Shown here: positions 1 through 5,707 of the stretch, one piece after another | Numbering within the stretch: the stretch's first letter is position 1 | Layout: each line of letters starts with the position of its first letter | Assembly: GCA_934691925.1 (NCBI GenBank) | Contig: CAKUTI010000057.1 | Location: 1 to 6,429 of the forward strand | DNA: 6,429 bases | Reading direction: 5' to 3' | From: an uncultured Treponema sp. | GTDB taxonomy: Bacteria; Spirochaetota; Spirochaetia; Treponematales; Treponemataceae | Made by a program: the position numbers and the translations under genes | The notes under the pieces: generated by a model | What the model was told of the DNA's origin: nothing | Seen by the model: the letters and a program-made list of their open reading frames with translations, nothing else | Databases searched by the model: none

Positions 1-920
1 TTGCTCCGGGAACTTCTGCTCAGTCTAACAAAAACGCTCTTGAAGCTGCTTCAAAGAACACAATCTTCACAAACTGTGCGCTCACAGAAGACGGAGATGT
101 CTGGTGGGAAGGAATCGGCTATCCTGCAAAGGGCAAACTTGTTGACTGGAAAGGCAACACACGCGACGCTCTTCCAAAAGACAAGTCTCCAAAGGGCGAG
201 GAATTTGCTCACCCGAACGCACGCTTTACAGCACCTGCAAAACAGTGTCCATGTATCGCTTCTGACTGGGAATCACCAGAGGGCGTTCCGATTTCTGCAA
301 TCTTGTTCGGCGGCCGCCGTCCATCAACAATTCCTCTTGTTCACCAGTCACGCTCTTGGGAGCACGGTGTATTCCTCGGATCTATCGTAGGTTCAGAAAT
401 CACAGCTGCTTCTACAATCAACGCTGACGAAGTTGGAAAAATCCGCCGTGACCCATTCGCAATCATTCCATTCTGCGGATACAACATGGGCGACTACTTC
501 CAGCACTGGATTGACGTTGGAAACGCTGCAAAAGACAAGAATCTCTTGCCAAAAATCTTCTATGTAAACTGGTTCCGCAAGGACGACAACAACAAAGACC
601 TTCCTGGCGGATTCATGTGGCCAGGATACGGCGACAACAGCCGTGTTCTCGAGTGGATTTTTGACCGCTGCGACGGAAAAGACAACTTTGTTGACACTCC
701 AATCGGATATATGCCAAAAGAGGGTGCAATCAACACTGAAGGTCTCGCTGACTACTACAAGAAGACTTTGCCAGAGATTACAAAAGTTGACATCGAAGGC
801 TGGAAGAAAGAAGTTAAGGATATTCGTGAGAACCACTATCCAAAATTCGGAAAACACCTTCCAAAAGAGCTTATGTCTATTCTTGACGACCTCGAGAAGA
901 GACTTAACGCGGCAAACTAG
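1..920 (+). CDS. pckG: GTP-dependent phosphoenolpyruvate carboxykinase, C-terminal part (5' end outside window)
   Basis: Cytoplasmic enzyme interconverting oxaloacetate + GTP and PEP + CO2 + GDP. The reading frame is open from base 3 to TAG at 918-920, giving 306 residues; GTP-type enzymes are usually about 600, so about half is missing upstream, including the P-loop. Visible family signatures, in order: NTIFTN...DGDVWWEG near window residue 25; the lid-type segment HPNARFTAPAKQCP near 70-85; GVPISAILFGGRRPST near 93-108; SWEHGVFLGS; the guanine-binding-type segment PFCGYNMGDYFQHW near 155-168; and NWFR followed by GGFMWPGYGDNSRVLEW. These separate it from the ATP-type enzyme. Codons are rich in C-ending forms (aac, gac, ttc, atc), unlike the T-ending codons of downstream genes, suggesting high expression. 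In anaerobes this enzyme often works in the PEP-carboxylating direction toward succinate; direction here is inference. Identification is very secure. Confidence 0.97.
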   Translation, partial: APGTSAQSNKNALEAASKNTIFTNCALTEDGDVWWEGIGYPAKGKLVDWKGNTRDALPKDKSPKGEEFAHPNARFTAPAKQCPCIASDWESPEGVPISAILFGGRRPSTIPLVHQSRSWEHGVFLGSIVGSEITAASTINADEVGKIRRDPFAIIPFCGYNMGDYFQHWIDVGNAAKDKNLLPKIFYVNWFRKDDNNKDLPGGFMWPGYGDNSRVLEWIFDRCDGKDNFVDTPIGYMPKEGAINTEGLADYYKKTLPEITKVDIEGWKKEVKDIRENHYPKFGKHLPKELMSILDDLEKRLNAAN

Positions 921-948
921 TTCACAAAGCTGGTTTTTAGCTAGCTGA

Positions 949-982
949 AAAGCGATTGCCGCTTTAAAGTTAGTTTAATCGC
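949..982 (+). other. Alternative hairpin segment in the pckG 3' untranslated region
   Basis: AAAGCG (949-954) can pair with CGCTTT (960-965) around a 5-base loop. Overlapping GCGATT (952-957) can instead pair with AATCGC (977-982). The two stems share bases 952-954 and so exclude each other. No T-run follows either stem, so neither is a terminator. It may only stabilise the 3' end of the message or be chance. Confidence 0.3.
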
Positions 983-991
983 GTAAGCTTG

Positions 992-1027
992 AAGCCCGCT
1001 GCAAAAAATGCAGCGGGCTTTTTTTTT
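992..1027 (+). terminator. Strong intrinsic terminator of pckG
   Basis: A perfect 12-bp stem pairs 992-1003 with 1009-1020 around a 5-base A loop. The core AGCCCGCTGC / GCAGCGGGCT is G/C-rich, and the stem runs into an uninterrupted T-run ending at 1026. It lies about 70 bases after the pckG stop and separates that gene from the next transcription unit. This is the clearest terminator in the window. Confidence 0.95.
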
Positions 1028-1029
1028 GT

Positions 1030-1058
1030 TTGGAAAATTCTTATAAAAATAATATAAT
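1030..1058 (+). promoter_or_regulatory. Sigma70-type promoter for the GGDEF/EAL gene pair
   Basis: TTGGAA at 1030-1035 matches the -35 consensus at 4 of 6 positions. TATAAT at 1053-1058 is a perfect -10 box, and the spacer is exactly 17 bases. It begins directly after the pckG terminator. Transcription would start near 1065, leaving a leader of about 58 bases before the ATG at 1123. Assigned by sequence only. Confidence 0.7.
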
Positions 1059-1122
1059 AAAAGTGGCAGTTTTTAACTTTTCTTTGTAAAAAATAAAAAA
1101 ATCATCTTTGGGGCTGTTTTTA

Positions 1123-3573
1123 ATGAAGAATCCGTTGAGATTTATTTCATATCTTCTTATTGCTGTTGCTTCGGTTGGAATTTCTCACGGACTTTTTCGC
1201 ATTAGCGCGAATTATTTTGATTCTGTCGGAAAAAATGACGATTCTTCTGATTTTCAGTCTTTAAGCGACAAAAAAGTTCTTTACATCAGCTCTTACAACA
1301 ACACTTTCGACAATGTTTGCCAGCAAGTCTGCGGTCTGAAATCAGTTTTTGACCCGGAGAATATCGCGCTTGATGTTCAGTTTATGGATATGCTGAATTT
1401 CAACTCTAAATCGAATCTCGATATTTTTTACAAGACGCTTCAAATCAAATTTTCAAGAAAAGATTCCTACGATGCGGTTGTTCTTGGCGATGACTTTGCT
1501 CTTTCTTTTGCTTTTGACCACGAAAAAGAATTTTTCAATGACATTCCGCTTGTTTTTACCGGCGTGAATGATGGCCGTCTTGCGGCTCTTGCTGAGCAAA
1601 ATAAAAATGTGACAGGCTTTTTTTCAGACAAAAGCATCCGTGGCACACTTGAAATTGCGATGAAGCTTTATCCGAAAGCGAAAGTGATTTATGCGGTTTA
1701 CGATGACTCGACGATGGGGATTGAGAAGCAGTCGGAATTTTTCTCGCTTAAACAAAATTATTCTGGCTATCTTTTTCGCGGAGTTGATGCTTCTGAATAT
1801 TCTCGAGAGTCGCTTGGAAAAATTCTGGACGTTATTGATGAGGACAATCTTGTGATTTGTCTTGGCGTGGGCGAGGACAACGGCGGAAACTGGTATTCTT
1901 CGACCGAAACCACGGAATTTGTTGCGGCGCACACGAAAGCTCCTGTTTTTTCTGACAATTTTGCTTCTGTTGGAAAAGGATTTGTCGGCGGAAAAATCAT
2001 CAATGAGGAAAAAATGGCGAAATCTGCGGCCGAAGTTGTAAAAGACATTATTGAAGGCGATGTCGATATAAAAAATCTTCATGTTTCGCGTTTTGAGCCT
2101 GAATATTATTTTGACAGCCAGCTTTTGAAAAAGTTCAATATGAAGAAAAAAGTGCTGTCCGGTGCGATTCTTCTGAACAAAAAATACGACTATTGGAAAA
2201 AATATTTTCCGATTTTAAGCCCGGTTATCGAAATTTTCTTTTCGCTGCTTGTTTTTTTCGTTGTTTTGTTTACTTGCATCGTTGAAATTTACAAGTCGCA
2301 TCGGGAAAATGCGTTTTCGACAAAACACGATTTGCTCACAGGGCTTTACAACCGCTATGCGATTTTGGGTAGAATTTGGCTTTCGATAAAAAGCGGCAAG
2401 AAATTTTCTGTGATTCAGATTGATGTCGATGATTTTCGCTCGATAAACGACTTTAATTCCTACAAATGCGGCGACACGATTTTGAAGGAGCTTGCGCTTA
2501 GAATAAAATCTCTTTGCAAGGAAGGAAAATATGAAGCCGCGCGTTTTGACGGCGACAGTTTCCTTCTGATTTACAAAGGCGAGAATCTTTCTCAGAACGA
2601 CCCGGAAATTTATTTTTTGAAGCAGTTCCTTGAAAACGCGATTGTCTTTGAAGAAAAGACTTTTTTGATACGGACGACCGGCGGAATTGTGAATTCGCGT
2701 CCAGAATTTGATGTTGACGATTATCTTTCGAATGTTGACATCGCGATTCATTTTGCAAAGCGGCAGGGAAAAAGCAGGTTTTTGATTTTTGATGACGAGA
2801 TGAAAAATGAAGTTCTTCAAAATTCAAAAATCGGAAATTTTCTTGAAAATGCCTGCAAAAATGAAGATTTCAACGTGCTTTACCAGCCGCAGATTGACGC
2901 GAAAACTGGAAAAGTCTGCGGATACGAGGCTTTGGCAAGGCTTCCTGACAGCGATATTTCGCCGAGCGTTTTTATTCCGATTGCGGAGCGCGACGGTCAT
3001 ATCGCGAAAATCGGCAGAATCGTAACGGAAAAAGTTGTGAGGCAGATTGCCGAATGGCGGAAAAACGGGCTGGAGCTTCTTCGCGTTTCAATCAATTTTT
3101 CGGTTGCTCAGCTTGAAGACAAAAATTATATTCCTTTTTTGTCGAAACTTATGCGGACTTATGAAATTCCGCCGGAGCTTATTGTGATTGAAATCACTGA
3201 AAGTCTCCTTTTGAAAGACAGAATTCGTGCGCTTGAGCTTTTCGGGCAGTTTTCGTCGCTTGGAATAAAAATCGCCCTTGATGATTTTGGAACTGGATAT
3301 TCGTCTTTGAATTATCTTGGCTATCTTCCGGTTTGCGCGGTAAAGCTCGATAAAAGCACGATTGACGCTTATCTTGACGGCAAGCCTGAGTTTATCGAAA
3401 ATATCGTAAGGCTTGTTCATTCTCTCGGGATGAAGCTGACTGTTGAGGGAGTTGAGGAAAAGTGGCAGTATGACAAGCTAAAATCGTTCGGCTGCGATTT
3501 TATTCAGGGCTACTTTTTCTCGAAGCCGCTTTCTTATGAAGACTTGAAAACTTTTGTTCTAAAAACGGAGTAG
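1123..3573 (+). CDS. Membrane c-di-GMP signalling protein: periplasmic binding-like sensor + degenerate GGDEF + EAL phosphodiesterase
   Basis: 816 residues. A membrane segment at about 6-24 and another at about 367-387 flank an extracytoplasmic region (about 50-345, beginning KKVLYISSYNN) resembling ABC-transporter substrate-binding-like sensors. The GGDEF domain starts at HDLLTGLYNR (402-411) and keeps the metal-site segment DVDDFRSIND (from 434), but its signature is DGDSF (476-480), so the catalytic Glu is Ser. The EAL domain keeps the expected catalytic set: EAL 602-604, N658, EITE 690-693, DDFGTGYSS 720-728, K741, E775 of VEGVE, and QGY 795-797. The likely net activity is c-di-GMP hydrolysis to pGpG, with the GGDEF acting as a regulatory or GTP-binding module; this is inferred. 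The frame is also open from a TTG at 1108, but ATG 1123 is preferred because it puts MKNPLRF directly before the first membrane segment. A GGGG run at 1110-1113 is only a weak ribosome site. It shares an operon with the next gene. Confidence 0.93.
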   Translation: MKNPLRFISYLLIAVASVGISHGLFRISANYFDSVGKNDDSSDFQSLSDKKVLYISSYNNTFDNVCQQVCGLKSVFDPENIALDVQFMDMLNFNSKSNLDIFYKTLQIKFSRKDSYDAVVLGDDFALSFAFDHEKEFFNDIPLVFTGVNDGRLAALAEQNKNVTGFFSDKSIRGTLEIAMKLYPKAKVIYAVYDDSTMGIEKQSEFFSLKQNYSGYLFRGVDASEYSRESLGKILDVIDEDNLVICLGVGEDNGGNWYSSTETTEFVAAHTKAPVFSDNFASVGKGFVGGKIINEEKMAKSAAEVVKDIIEGDVDIKNLHVSRFEPEYYFDSQLLKKFNMKKKVLSGAILLNKKYDYWKKYFPILSPVIEIFFSLLVFFVVLFTCIVEIYKSHRENAFSTKHDLLTGLYNRYAILGRIWLSIKSGKKFSVIQIDVDDFRSINDFNSYKCGDTILKELALRIKSLCKEGKYEAARFDGDSFLLIYKGENLSQNDPEIYFLKQFLENAIVFEEKTFLIRTTGGIVNSRPEFDVDDYLSNVDIAIHFAKRQGKSRFLIFDDEMKNEVLQNSKIGNFLENACKNEDFNVLYQPQIDAKTGKVCGYEALARLPDSDISPSVFIPIAERDGHIAKIGRIVTEKVVRQIAEWRKNGLELLRVSINFSVAQLEDKNYIPFLSKLMRTYEIPPELIVIEITESLLLKDRIRALELFGQFSSLGIKIALDDFGTGYSSLNYLGYLPVCAVKLDKSTIDAYLDGKPEFIENIVRLVHSLGMKLTVEGVEEKWQYDKLKSFGCDFIQGYFFSKPLSYEDLKTFVLKTE

Positions 3574-3579
3574 AAAATG
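3567..3579 (+). promoter_or_regulatory. Shine-Dalgarno site inside the upstream stop region (translational coupling)
   Basis: GGAG at 3567-3570 lies within the last codons of the GGDEF/EAL gene, 6 bases before the ATG at 3577. Only three bases separate the stop from this start. Ribosomes finishing the first gene can restart here, so the two proteins are probably made together. Confidence 0.7.
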
Positions 3580-4197
3580 GTTAGAACTTATGAAATTGAC
3601 CTTGACGACAAACTTGTGAACGACGCGAGCAAGATTTTTGAGACGCTCGGCTCTGATATAGATTCTGCAATCAAAATTTTTTTGACACAGGCGATTTTGA
3701 GAAATGGCTTTCCTTTTGAAGTTGCCGTTCCGCAAAGCGAAAAAGCAGAAATTGAAAAAGAAAATTTGCTTGAAGAAAATTCGATTGCTTTTGAAAAAAC
3801 TGTTGCTGGAAATTCGGAAAATTTTGCTTCTGAAAATGATGTCTCAAAAAATTCATTTGTTGCTCCTGAAAATGAAAATCTTGCCAGTGCTTCTGAACCA
3901 ATAGTTTCTGAAAATAAAATCTCCGCAGAGCCAGATTCATATAAAATCGAAACTCTGAAAAAAGACATCGAAGAGATGAAATCTGAAACATCTGTTTCTA
4001 AAACTGACGTTTCGGAATCGAAAGAAACGAAATCGCAAGACTCCGAAACAGACGAAACTGAAAAAAATATTTTTGGAACAGCCGTTTCCGAAAATCCTGA
4101 AAATCAGCTGCCTGAATCTAAAGAAGAAAATTCTGATTCTGAAGACGAAGATGAAACCGCTCCTGAAAATCTTTTTAGCCAGTGGGATAAAAAATAG
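3577..4197 (+). CDS. Orphan RelB/DinJ-like antitoxin domain with long acidic disordered tail
   Basis: 206 residues. Residues 1-55 resemble the ribbon-helix-helix domain of RelB/DinJ antitoxins: a short strand (RTYEIDLDD), a helix (KLVNDASKIFETLG), a second helix (IDSAIKIFLTQAILRNG), then FPFEVAVP, which parallels the LPFDL-type ending of DinJ. In known systems this part dimerises and binds its operator. From about 56 onward the sequence is low-complexity, rich in Ser, Glu, Asn, Asp and Lys, with recurring SEN/PEN units. One probable charged helix (about 121-136) interrupts it, and it ends in an acidic run then ENLFSQWDKK, the only Trp. No Cys is present. A normal RelB/DinJ antitoxin is about 80-100 residues with a toxin gene adjacent; none is seen within this window on either side. 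It could be a DNA-binding regulator, an adaptor for the c-di-GMP protein, or a decayed antitoxin. The domain call is moderate; the function is unknown. Confidence 0.75.
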   Translation: MVRTYEIDLDDKLVNDASKIFETLGSDIDSAIKIFLTQAILRNGFPFEVAVPQSEKAEIEKENLLEENSIAFEKTVAGNSENFASENDVSKNSFVAPENENLASASEPIVSENKISAEPDSYKIETLKKDIEEMKSETSVSKTDVSESKETKSQDSETDETEKNIFGTAVSENPENQLPESKEENSDSEDEDETAPENLFSQWDKK

Positions 4198-4332
4198 GCT
4201 AAAATTGGACTTTAGATTTTGCGCCATTTTGAACTTTAGAGGCTTCTGCTTGTTTCGTTTTGAAATCGAAGAAAACAACCGCTGAAGCGAAATGCAAAAA
4301 ATGCAAAGCACTGTTCAAAATAGCCCGTTAAA

Positions 4333-4360
4333 ATATTCCAAGAAAATCGTTGGAAAATAT
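4333..4360 (+). repeat. Imperfect A/T-rich hairpin containing one copy of TTGGAAAATAT
   Basis: TTCCAA (4336-4341) pairs with TTGGAA (4350-4355) around an 8-base loop. Three further A/T pairs follow after a 2-base bulge on the right arm. The right arm recurs exactly at 4414-4424. It could be a bidirectional 3'-end structure between the convergent genes, but no clear T-run follows on either strand. Confidence 0.4.
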
Positions 4361-4395
4361 CGTCTTAATACGAGTCAATCGTTTTTGCCCCAGTC

Positions 4396-4418
4396 AAAAA
4401 TCCAAAAACTTCTTTGGA
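4396..4418 (-). terminator. Weak intrinsic terminator for the EEP lipoprotein gene
   Basis: Read on the minus strand, TCCAAA (4418-4413) pairs with TTTGGA (4406-4401) around a 6-base loop, followed at once by five T (4400-4396). It begins 12 bases after the TAG of the minus-strand gene, which is good placement, but the stem is only 6 bp and A/T-rich, so efficiency is doubtful. Confidence 0.5.
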
Positions 4419-4429
4419 AAATATTTCAT

Positions 4430-5410
4430 CTAAAAGCTCACCGTGCATGAAATCGGGAGATGGTCGGAATATCCTTGCCCTGTCCAAATCTTGTATCGAT
4501 TTGGTTTATTTTCCTCGTCCGCCCATTCTCCGTTTGTTTCTGCTGAAAAATCTTGAATTTCCGCATTTCCTGCCGCAAAAAAATGGTCGATTCGCTCCCA
4601 TTTTTCCTTATAAAAATAGCTTCCGGGCGTTTTTAGTTCTCCGTTTTCCAAAATCCACGGCGAATAAACTGCGGCATTGTTTTTTCCGTTCAGAACGAGA
4701 TTATTTTTGCCGTCCTTATGGAAAGAAAATTCTGAAATATCCATATTGAAATCGCCGCACGCAATTTTCGCTTTTGTCTTGCAGTCTGAAATAAGGCGCG
4801 CTAAAAGTCTTTCCTGCTTTTTTCGCCAAATTTTGCTTTCGTCCTCTCCGCCGCTTTTGCTTTTCCAGTGATTCACAAAAAGCGCGAGCGGCTTTTCGTT
4901 TACGAGAATTTCAGTTTTTATAATCGGGCGCATTGACGGCTGGGCCAAAGTTTTCGAGCGGCTTTCCAGATTGTGAACCGTGGTTTCGCCGAGCGGAAAT
5001 CGCGACAGAATTCCGCAGCCGATTGAAGACTCTGGCGATGACGCGAAAACTCCGTAGCTGTAGAGCTTTGCAAAATTGAAAGTTCCTGAAAGCCGGTTTG
5101 AGATGTCATAAAGCTGCGCTTCCTTTTCAAGTTCCTCAAAAACAAGAATGTCCGCGTCGAATTTCTTGATTGCTTCTTCAAGGCGCGAAAGCCGCTGGAT
5201 ATATTTTTGCTCGTTCCAGCCGGATTTTTTATTTTTGAATTCTGAATATTCGTTTCTGCCGAAATTCGCGTCAAAAAATGTCTGGAGATTCCAGTTTAGA
5301 ATCTTCACGCTTGTCTTTTTGTCGGAACTTTCCGCTTTGCACGAAATCATCTGTCCGCAGGAGCAAAAAATCAGGCTTGTCAAAACAATTTGCATAAAAA
5401 CTGCTTTCAT
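4430..5410 (-). CDS. Predicted lipoprotein of the endonuclease/exonuclease/phosphatase (EEP) family
   Basis: 326 residues from the ATG at 5410, chosen because AGGA lies about 10 bases upstream and a lipoprotein signal follows directly; a TTG at 5431 would add 7 residues. A short basic start and a hydrophobic stretch lead to LTSLIFC, with candidate lipidated Cys at 16 or 18 and another Cys at 24. The mature part carries the EEP fold motifs in order: LNWNLQTF (about 38-45), DILVFEE with the metal-binding Glu near 93, NHWKSK with His near 181, CGDFNMD with D220 and N222, RIDH with D275, and SDHLP with D316-H317. The catalytic set is therefore complete. Family members cleave phosphodiester bonds in DNA, RNA, phospholipids or inositol phosphates, and the substrate cannot be told from sequence. 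Because it is probably anchored in a membrane outside the cytoplasm, extracellular nucleic acid or lipid are reasonable guesses. It appears to be a single-gene unit. Confidence 0.9.
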   Translation of the reverse strand: MKAVFMQIVLTSLIFCSCGQMISCKAESSDKKTSVKILNWNLQTFFDANFGRNEYSEFKNKKSGWNEQKYIQRLSRLEEAIKKFDADILVFEELEKEAQLYDISNRLSGTFNFAKLYSYGVFASSPESSIGCGILSRFPLGETTVHNLESRSKTLAQPSMRPIIKTEILVNEKPLALFVNHWKSKSGGEDESKIWRKKQERLLARLISDCKTKAKIACGDFNMDISEFSFHKDGKNNLVLNGKNNAAVYSPWILENGELKTPGSYFYKEKWERIDHFFAAGNAEIQDFSAETNGEWADEENKPNRYKIWTGQGYSDHLPISCTVSF

Positions 5411-5500
5411 AAAATCAAAATCCTTTTTCAAATTTTTTTTGAATCACTTTTAAGTTTTTCAATTTTATATTTCAAAAAAAAGTTCAAAATCGGCAAGAAA

Positions 5501-5530
5501 TTCTAATAAACTCTAATAAATTCTAATAAA
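5501..5530 (+). repeat. Three tandem 10-bp repeats (TTCTAATAAA)
   Basis: TTCTAATAAA at 5501-5510, CTCTAATAAA at 5511-5520 and TTCTAATAAA at 5521-5530 differ by one base. A degenerate fourth unit (TTCGCGATAAA) follows at 5531-5541. The 10-base period puts each unit on about the same face of the helix, as expected for cooperative protein binding or bent DNA. It could also be simple slippage in A/T-rich sequence. Confidence 0.75.
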
Positions 5531-5552
5531 TTCGCGATAAACACAAAATAAA

Positions 5553-5591
5553 TTCGTGATTTTTCTCAAAAAACTTTCAAAATTTCACGAA
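5553..5591. promoter_or_regulatory. Widely spaced inverted repeat TTCGTGA / TCACGAA, candidate operator upstream of rex
   Basis: TTCGTGA at 5553-5559 is the exact reverse complement of TCACGAA at 5585-5591, with 25 bases between. The centres are 32 bases apart, close to three helical turns. The half-sites resemble, but do not match, the known Rex operator type (TTGTGA-N6-TCACAA), and the gap is far longer. Any regulator is unknown; autoregulation by the neighbouring Rex is a guess. Confidence 0.35.
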
Positions 5592-5637
5592 AATAAGAAA
5601 AATATTAGTCTTTGACAAGTGAATCTCTTGAAATCAA

Positions 5638-5667
5638 TTTATATTTTCTGCGGTTTTGTGCTAATCT
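5638..5667 (+). promoter_or_regulatory. Candidate extended -10 promoter for rex
   Basis: TAATCT at 5662-5667 is preceded by TGC, an extended -10 arrangement. TTTATA at 5638-5643 could act as a weak -35 at an 18-base spacing. Transcription would begin near 5674, about 34 bases before the ATG. A competing choice uses TTGACA at 5612 but lacks a well-spaced -10. Confidence 0.35.
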
Positions 5668-5707
5668 ATCTTGCGTCTGCGTTTTTAAACAACGTTTCGG
5701 ATAAAAA

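Larger units (their letters stand above)
4198..4429 (+). other. Convergent intergenic region with short hairpins and a repeated 11-mer
   Basis: No convincing gene is seen in these 232 bases between two converging genes. CTAAA (4199-4203) can pair with TTTAG (4211-4215), just after the upstream stop and followed by ATTTTG; it is a poor terminator candidate for the plus-strand unit. ACTTTAGA occurs twice (from 4209 and from 4234). The 11-mer TTGGAAAATAT occurs at 4350-4360 and 4414-4424. A near-inverted copy at 4333-4341 could form a bulged hairpin with the first copy. A minus-strand terminator lies at 4396-4418. Confidence 0.5.
5411..5707. promoter_or_regulatory. Divergent A/T-rich control region between the EEP gene and rex
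   Basis: About 300 bases without a gene, serving two outward-facing transcripts. It holds the minus-strand ribosome site (AGGA, read from plus-strand TCCT at 5421-5424), three tandem decamers (5501-5530), an inverted repeat (5553-5591), and plausible promoter boxes. Minus-strand TATAAA at 5469-5464 is a possible -10 box, but no well-spaced -35 was found. On the plus strand a perfect TTGACA at 5612-5617 has only TATATT at a too-long 22-base spacing. Confidence 0.55.

Noticed and set aside
393..857. Open frame of 154 codons on the minus strand
   Set aside because: It lies wholly opposite pckG, whose plus-strand protein is clearly conserved; the minus-strand product shows no recognisable motif.
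2215..2820. Open frame of 201 codons on the minus strand
   Set aside because: It is antisense to the membrane segment and GGDEF domain; its Lys/Arg/Asn-rich product is the usual mirror of A/T-rich coding DNA.
3577..4197. Complete toxin-antitoxin system
   Set aside because: Only the antitoxin-like domain is present; no RelE/YafQ-type or other toxin frame exists on either side within the window.
3588..4311. Several overlapping minus-strand frames opposite the RelB-like gene
   Set aside because: They are long only because the plus-strand tail is low-complexity; the products are Phe/Ser-rich with no domain and no ribosome site.
4198..4429. tRNA or structured RNA gene in the convergent gap
   Set aside because: No cloverleaf pairing, conserved tRNA T-loop sequence or G/C-rich core is visible.
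4414..4749. Plus-strand frame of 111 codons
   Set aside because: It is antisense to the EEP gene, which has a full motif set; no ribosome site.
5501..5541. CRISPR array or replication-origin iterons
   Set aside because: The units are only 10 bases, directly tandem with no spacers, and no cas, rep or dnaA gene is nearby.
5612..5645. TTGACA as the -35 box of rex
   Set aside because: The hexamer is perfect, but the nearest good -10 (TATATT at 5640) is 22 bases away, outside the normal range.
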